8,670 nt of DNA from an uncultured Gemella sp. (GTDB lineage Bacteria; Bacillota; Bacilli; Staphylococcales; Gemellaceae): assembly GCA_947254465.1 (NCBI GenBank), contig CAMYEU010000062.1:1-8670 (forward strand). Reading direction: 5' to 3'. A program made the translations under genes and the position numbers. Under the pieces are notes generated by a model. That model was given only the letters and a program-made list of their open reading frames with translations. It searched no databases and was not told where the DNA came from. Shown here one piece after another: positions 6,755 through 8,670 of this stretch (position 1 is the stretch's first letter; the number at the start of each line of letters is the position of its first letter).

Positions 6755-7934
6755 AGCTTTTATCATAACGTTATTAGGATTAACAGTATCTGCTCCTGCA
6801 ATAAAGGCCAATGATGTCTATATACCTTTTGGAGAAAAGAAATTTACTGAAATTGAAAATAGCGAAAAAATAGAGTTCGATGATCTTAATCTTAAAGCAG
6901 CTTTAATAGAATACTATAAGTTTCATATTAATAAAGACTTTAAAGGTGAGGAAATGACTGTAGGTATGATGGAACAATTTACAAGTCTGTCATTACCTTG
7001 GAAAAACATTTTTTCTCTAAAAGGTTTAGAATACGCTGTTAATCTAAAAAATCTAAACTTATCTAATAATTTTATCGAAGATATTACACCATTAGAAAAA
7101 TTAGTTGGATTAGAGGATTTAAATCTTACTAACAATAAAATAAAAGATCCAAAGAGTTTAGCTAAATTAACAAAGTTAAGACAATTAGTACTTAGAAAAA
7201 ATTTAATGAATAATTTAGATTTTCTAAATGATTTAAAAGTAGAATCATTAGATATTTCTATGAATAGTGTTTTAAAAGATTATATTCCGAATAATTTAAA
7301 ACTAGATAATCTAAGAAGTCTAAATCTTTCTAGTATAGGTTTAGATAATATATCATTTTTAAAAAATGCAGGGAAACTGGAGAGTCTAGTTGCTGAAGAA
7401 AATGCTATTAAAGATATTACAGCATTAGCTGAATTGAAGTCTTTGAGGACTTTATATTTAGATAGAAATAATATTAGCGATATTACAGCGCTGAAAGATT
7501 TAGCAAGTTTAGAAGAACTACTATTATATAAAAATAATATCGAGAATGTAGATGCGTTAAAAGATAAAAAATATCTATATCGATTAATGTTAAATGATAA
7601 TCTAGGTTTAAAAAATATAGATACATTAAAAGATGTACCAAATATTTCTAGCTTAGATATATCTAATACTTCGGTAACCGATATTTCAGCATTAAAGGAT
7701 GCTAAGTATCTATATTATATCGCTTTGAAAGATACTAAAATCAGTGACGGTGATATAGCTGCATTTGAGAAAGGTAATTTAGAAGTTAAAAAGTCTAATA
7801 ACATAGATAAAAAGCTAGAAATAGTAAAAACAGAAGCTGCAAAATATTTTAGTATTAAAAATTATATTTTCATGGTGTTAATACTAATTTTCACTTTTAG
7901 TGGTATTAGAAGCTACTGGAGAAAAAATAAATAA
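6735..7934 (+). CDS. Secreted, membrane-anchored leucine-rich-repeat protein (internalin-like)
   Basis: This 399-residue protein has a signal peptide (KK, hydrophobic core about 5-20, likely cleavage after APAIKA at 25), an acidic N-terminal cap (about 30-80) and about twelve 22-residue LRR units (about 82-350). The repeats match the internalin/SDS22 type LxxLxLxxNxIxDIxxLxxL, for example LKNLNLSNNFIEDITPLEKL and LRTLYLDRNNISDITALKDL; two middle units deviate (about 148-195). After a charged linker (KKSNNIDKKLEIVKTEAAKYF) a single membrane span (about 376-392) and a basic tail RSYWRKNK end the protein. There is no LPXTG sorting motif, so it should stay in the membrane with the repeats outside. 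The ATG at 6735 has AGAGG about 6 bases upstream, inside the previous gene, implying coupled translation. LRR domains bind proteins or glycans, but the ligand here is unknown. Confidence 0.85.
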   Translation: MKKVIYKAFIITLLGLTVSAPAIKANDVYIPFGEKKFTEIENSEKIEFDDLNLKAALIEYYKFHINKDFKGEEMTVGMMEQFTSLSLPWKNIFSLKGLEYAVNLKNLNLSNNFIEDITPLEKLVGLEDLNLTNNKIKDPKSLAKLTKLRQLVLRKNLMNNLDFLNDLKVESLDISMNSVLKDYIPNNLKLDNLRSLNLSSIGLDNISFLKNAGKLESLVAEENAIKDITALAELKSLRTLYLDRNNISDITALKDLASLEELLLYKNNIENVDALKDKKYLYRLMLNDNLGLKNIDTLKDVPNISSLDISNTSVTDISALKDAKYLYYIALKDTKISDGDIAAFEKGNLEVKKSNNIDKKLEIVKTEAAKYFSIKNYIFMVLILIFTFSGIRSYWRKNK

Positions 7935-7940
7935 AATGTA

Positions 7941-7979
7941 AAAGATAGATGAGTTTCCCCTTGAAATTCATCTATCTTT
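7941..7979 (+). terminator. 17-bp hairpin after the LRR gene, probable operon terminator
   Basis: AAAGATAGATGAGTTTC (7941-7957) pairs with GAAATTCATCTATCTTT (7963-7979) over 17 positions, one of them G-U, around the 5-base loop CCCTT. It begins 7 bases after the LRR stop codon and separates the operon from the thrS leader. Only three T's and a G follow the stem, so the U-tract is poor on this strand. On the minus strand the hairpin is followed by a T-rich run, although no minus-strand gene converges here. Confidence 0.65.
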
Positions 7980-8012
7980 GTGCTAGAATTACATTAATGA
8001 AATAAATCAACG

Positions 8013-8223
8013 TATACTTAGGACAAGATATATATTTAACTTATTTGAGAGAGGGTATGGTGCTGAAAATACCTATAAGCAATATATGTTACTACCTAGC
8101 TAATAGTATTAACATAGTTAGTGAGCTTTATTCACAAAGAGGAAGTAAATTTACTTCGAATTTGGGTGGTACCACGAAAAGATTCGTCCCTTCTTTAGTT
8201 TCGGCTAGAGAAGGGGCTTTTTT
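8013..8223 (+). promoter_or_regulatory. Threonyl T-box riboswitch leader of thrS
   Basis: The T-box core TGGGTGGTACCACG is at 8163-8176. In the antiterminator GGG (8164-8166) pairs with CCC (8188-8190), the bulge TGGTACC (8167-8173) carries TGGT to meet the tRNA 3' end (NCCA with discriminator A), and ACGAA (8174-8178) pairs with TTCGT (8183-8187). Stem I has an apical hairpin GGGTAT/ATACCT (8053-8058 with 8069-8074) around GGTGCTGAAA, a middle ATATAT/ATATAT helix (near 8027 with 8082-8087) and a base ATACT/AGTAT (8014-8018 with 8104-8108). The specifier region GTTACTACCTAG (8088-8099) holds both ACU and ACC, each a threonine codon. Further hairpins are GTGA/TCAC (8121-8135) and a perfect 16-base palindrome (8142-8157). 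Uncharged tRNA-Thr should stabilise the antiterminator and allow thrS transcription. The promoter is unclear; TTGTGC (7978) with AATAAA (8001) is a weak candidate. Confidence 0.93.
8186..8223 (+). terminator. T-box intrinsic terminator
   Basis: Bases 8186-8198 (GTCCCTTCTTTAG) pair with 8205-8217 (CTAGAGAAGGGGC) over 13 positions, including two G-U pairs, around the loop TTTCGG. Six T's follow (8218-8223). The left arm uses CCC 8188-8190 and part of TTCGT, which are also needed by the antiterminator, so the two structures exclude each other as in a standard T-box switch. Confidence 0.93.
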
Positions 8224-8273
8224 AATTTCTAAGTAAGTTAGACTAAGTATATAAAAAAGAAGGAGACCTTAAT

Positions 8274-8627
8274 ATGGCTAAATTAGTTTTTCCAGATGGA
8301 AATGTAAGAGAATATGATAATAAAACACCTTTAGAAATTGCGGAAAGTATCAGTGTTAGTCTTAAGAAAAAAGTGATTTCTGCAAAATTAGATGAGGACT
8401 ATATCGAAGTTAACAAACCAATAACAAAAGATGGTCACTTAAAACTTATCGTTGCAGATGATGAAGACAAAGACAGTTTATATGTATTACGTCACACTTG
8501 TGCACACGTATTAGCACAAGCATTAAGAAGACTATATGGTAAAGATGTACACTTCGGTGTTGGTCCAGCTATCGATGGTGGATTCTACTATGACTTTGAC
8601 GCTGAATACAAAGTATCAGAAGAAGAC
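8274..8627 (+). CDS. thrS: Threonyl-tRNA synthetase ThrS, N-terminal fragment
   Basis: This is the first 118 residues of the class II synthetase that attaches threonine to tRNA-Thr. The TGS domain (about 1-62: KLVFPDGNVREYDNKTPLEIAE and onward) is followed by the start of the editing (SAD) domain with HTCAH (74-78), matching the HxxxH metal-like site of ThrRS editing domains, and GPAIDGGFYYDF (97-108). A full protein is about 640 residues, so roughly four fifths is missing. The cut is at the adapter junction: the last genomic codon is GAC 8625-8627, and the apparent tail LSLIHI with its stop codon is translated adapter. The ribosome binding site AGAAGGAG (8258-8265) lies 8 bases before the ATG. 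The gene is controlled by the upstream T-box and is separate from the ecf operon. Confidence 0.96.
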
Positions 8628-8670
8628 CTGTCTCTTATACACATCTGACGCTGCCGACGATATGCAGTGT
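8628..8670. other. Nextera adapter with i5 index (not genomic)
   Basis: Bases 8628-8646 are CTGTCTCTTATACACATCT, the reverse complement of the Tn5 mosaic end. They are followed by GACGCTGCCGACGA (8647-8660), an 8-base index TATGCAGT (8661-8668) and GT, the start of the P5 primer complement. This is Nextera read-through into the i5 side. The index in forward orientation is ACTGCATA, matching the Nextera S506 index as I remember it. The end of thrS at 8627 is therefore artificial. Confidence 0.98.

Noticed and set aside
6923..7135. Minus-strand open frame inside the LRR gene
   Set aside because: It lies opposite the LRR repeats and has no supporting start signals.
6810..7790. Tandem DNA repeats or a CRISPR-like array in the LRR gene
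   Set aside because: The periodicity is at the protein level (22 residues) with diverged codons. There are no identical repeats and spacers.
8045..8236. A 63-codon open frame upstream of thrS as a leader peptide gene
   Set aside because: It lies entirely within T-box stem I, the antiterminator and the terminator, and has no convincing ribosome binding site. The RNA structure explains the sequence.

Overview
The window is an assembled stretch of a low-GC, AT-rich Gram-positive chromosome (Bacillota, probably class Bacilli). The evidence is A/T-ending codons, AGGAG-type ribosome binding sites, a group II ECF module (ecfA1-ecfA2-ecfT), a T-box leader ahead of thrS, and an internalin-like leucine-rich-repeat protein. 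A Gemella-like organism would fit, but the sequence alone does not prove a genus. Only positions 50-8627 are genomic. Bases 1-49 and 8628-8670 are Illumina Nextera adapter and index sequence, so both end genes are cut by library artefacts and not by biology.

Layout, all on the + strand: the 3' end of truA (50-353); a gene-free stretch of about 316 bases (354-669) holding a dense array of inverted repeats and then a strong promoter; a probable seven-gene operon (670-7934) of ecfA1, ecfA2, ecfT, tsaC/sua5-ywlC, a GT2 polyprenyl-phosphate glycosyltransferase, a multi-spanning GT-C-like membrane protein and a membrane-anchored LRR protein; a 17-bp hairpin (7941-7979); a threonyl T-box leader (about 8013-8223); and the first 118 codons of thrS (8274-8627).

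How the genes work together: EcfA1A2T is the energy-coupling module shared by vitamin and metal S-components, none of which is encoded here. TsaC makes threonylcarbamoyl-AMP for tRNA t6A37, TruA makes pseudouridine 38-40, and ThrS charges tRNA-Thr, so several genes touch tRNA. The GT2 enzyme probably loads a sugar on undecaprenyl phosphate. The GT-C-like protein probably uses that lipid-linked sugar outside the membrane. The LRR protein overlaps the GT-C gene by 20 bases and is probably translated with it. This GT2/GT-C/LRR set is the least understood part of the window and the best candidate for an undescribed surface-modification system. The structured intergenic array after truA is the second most interesting signal. 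The remaining genes belong to well-known families.
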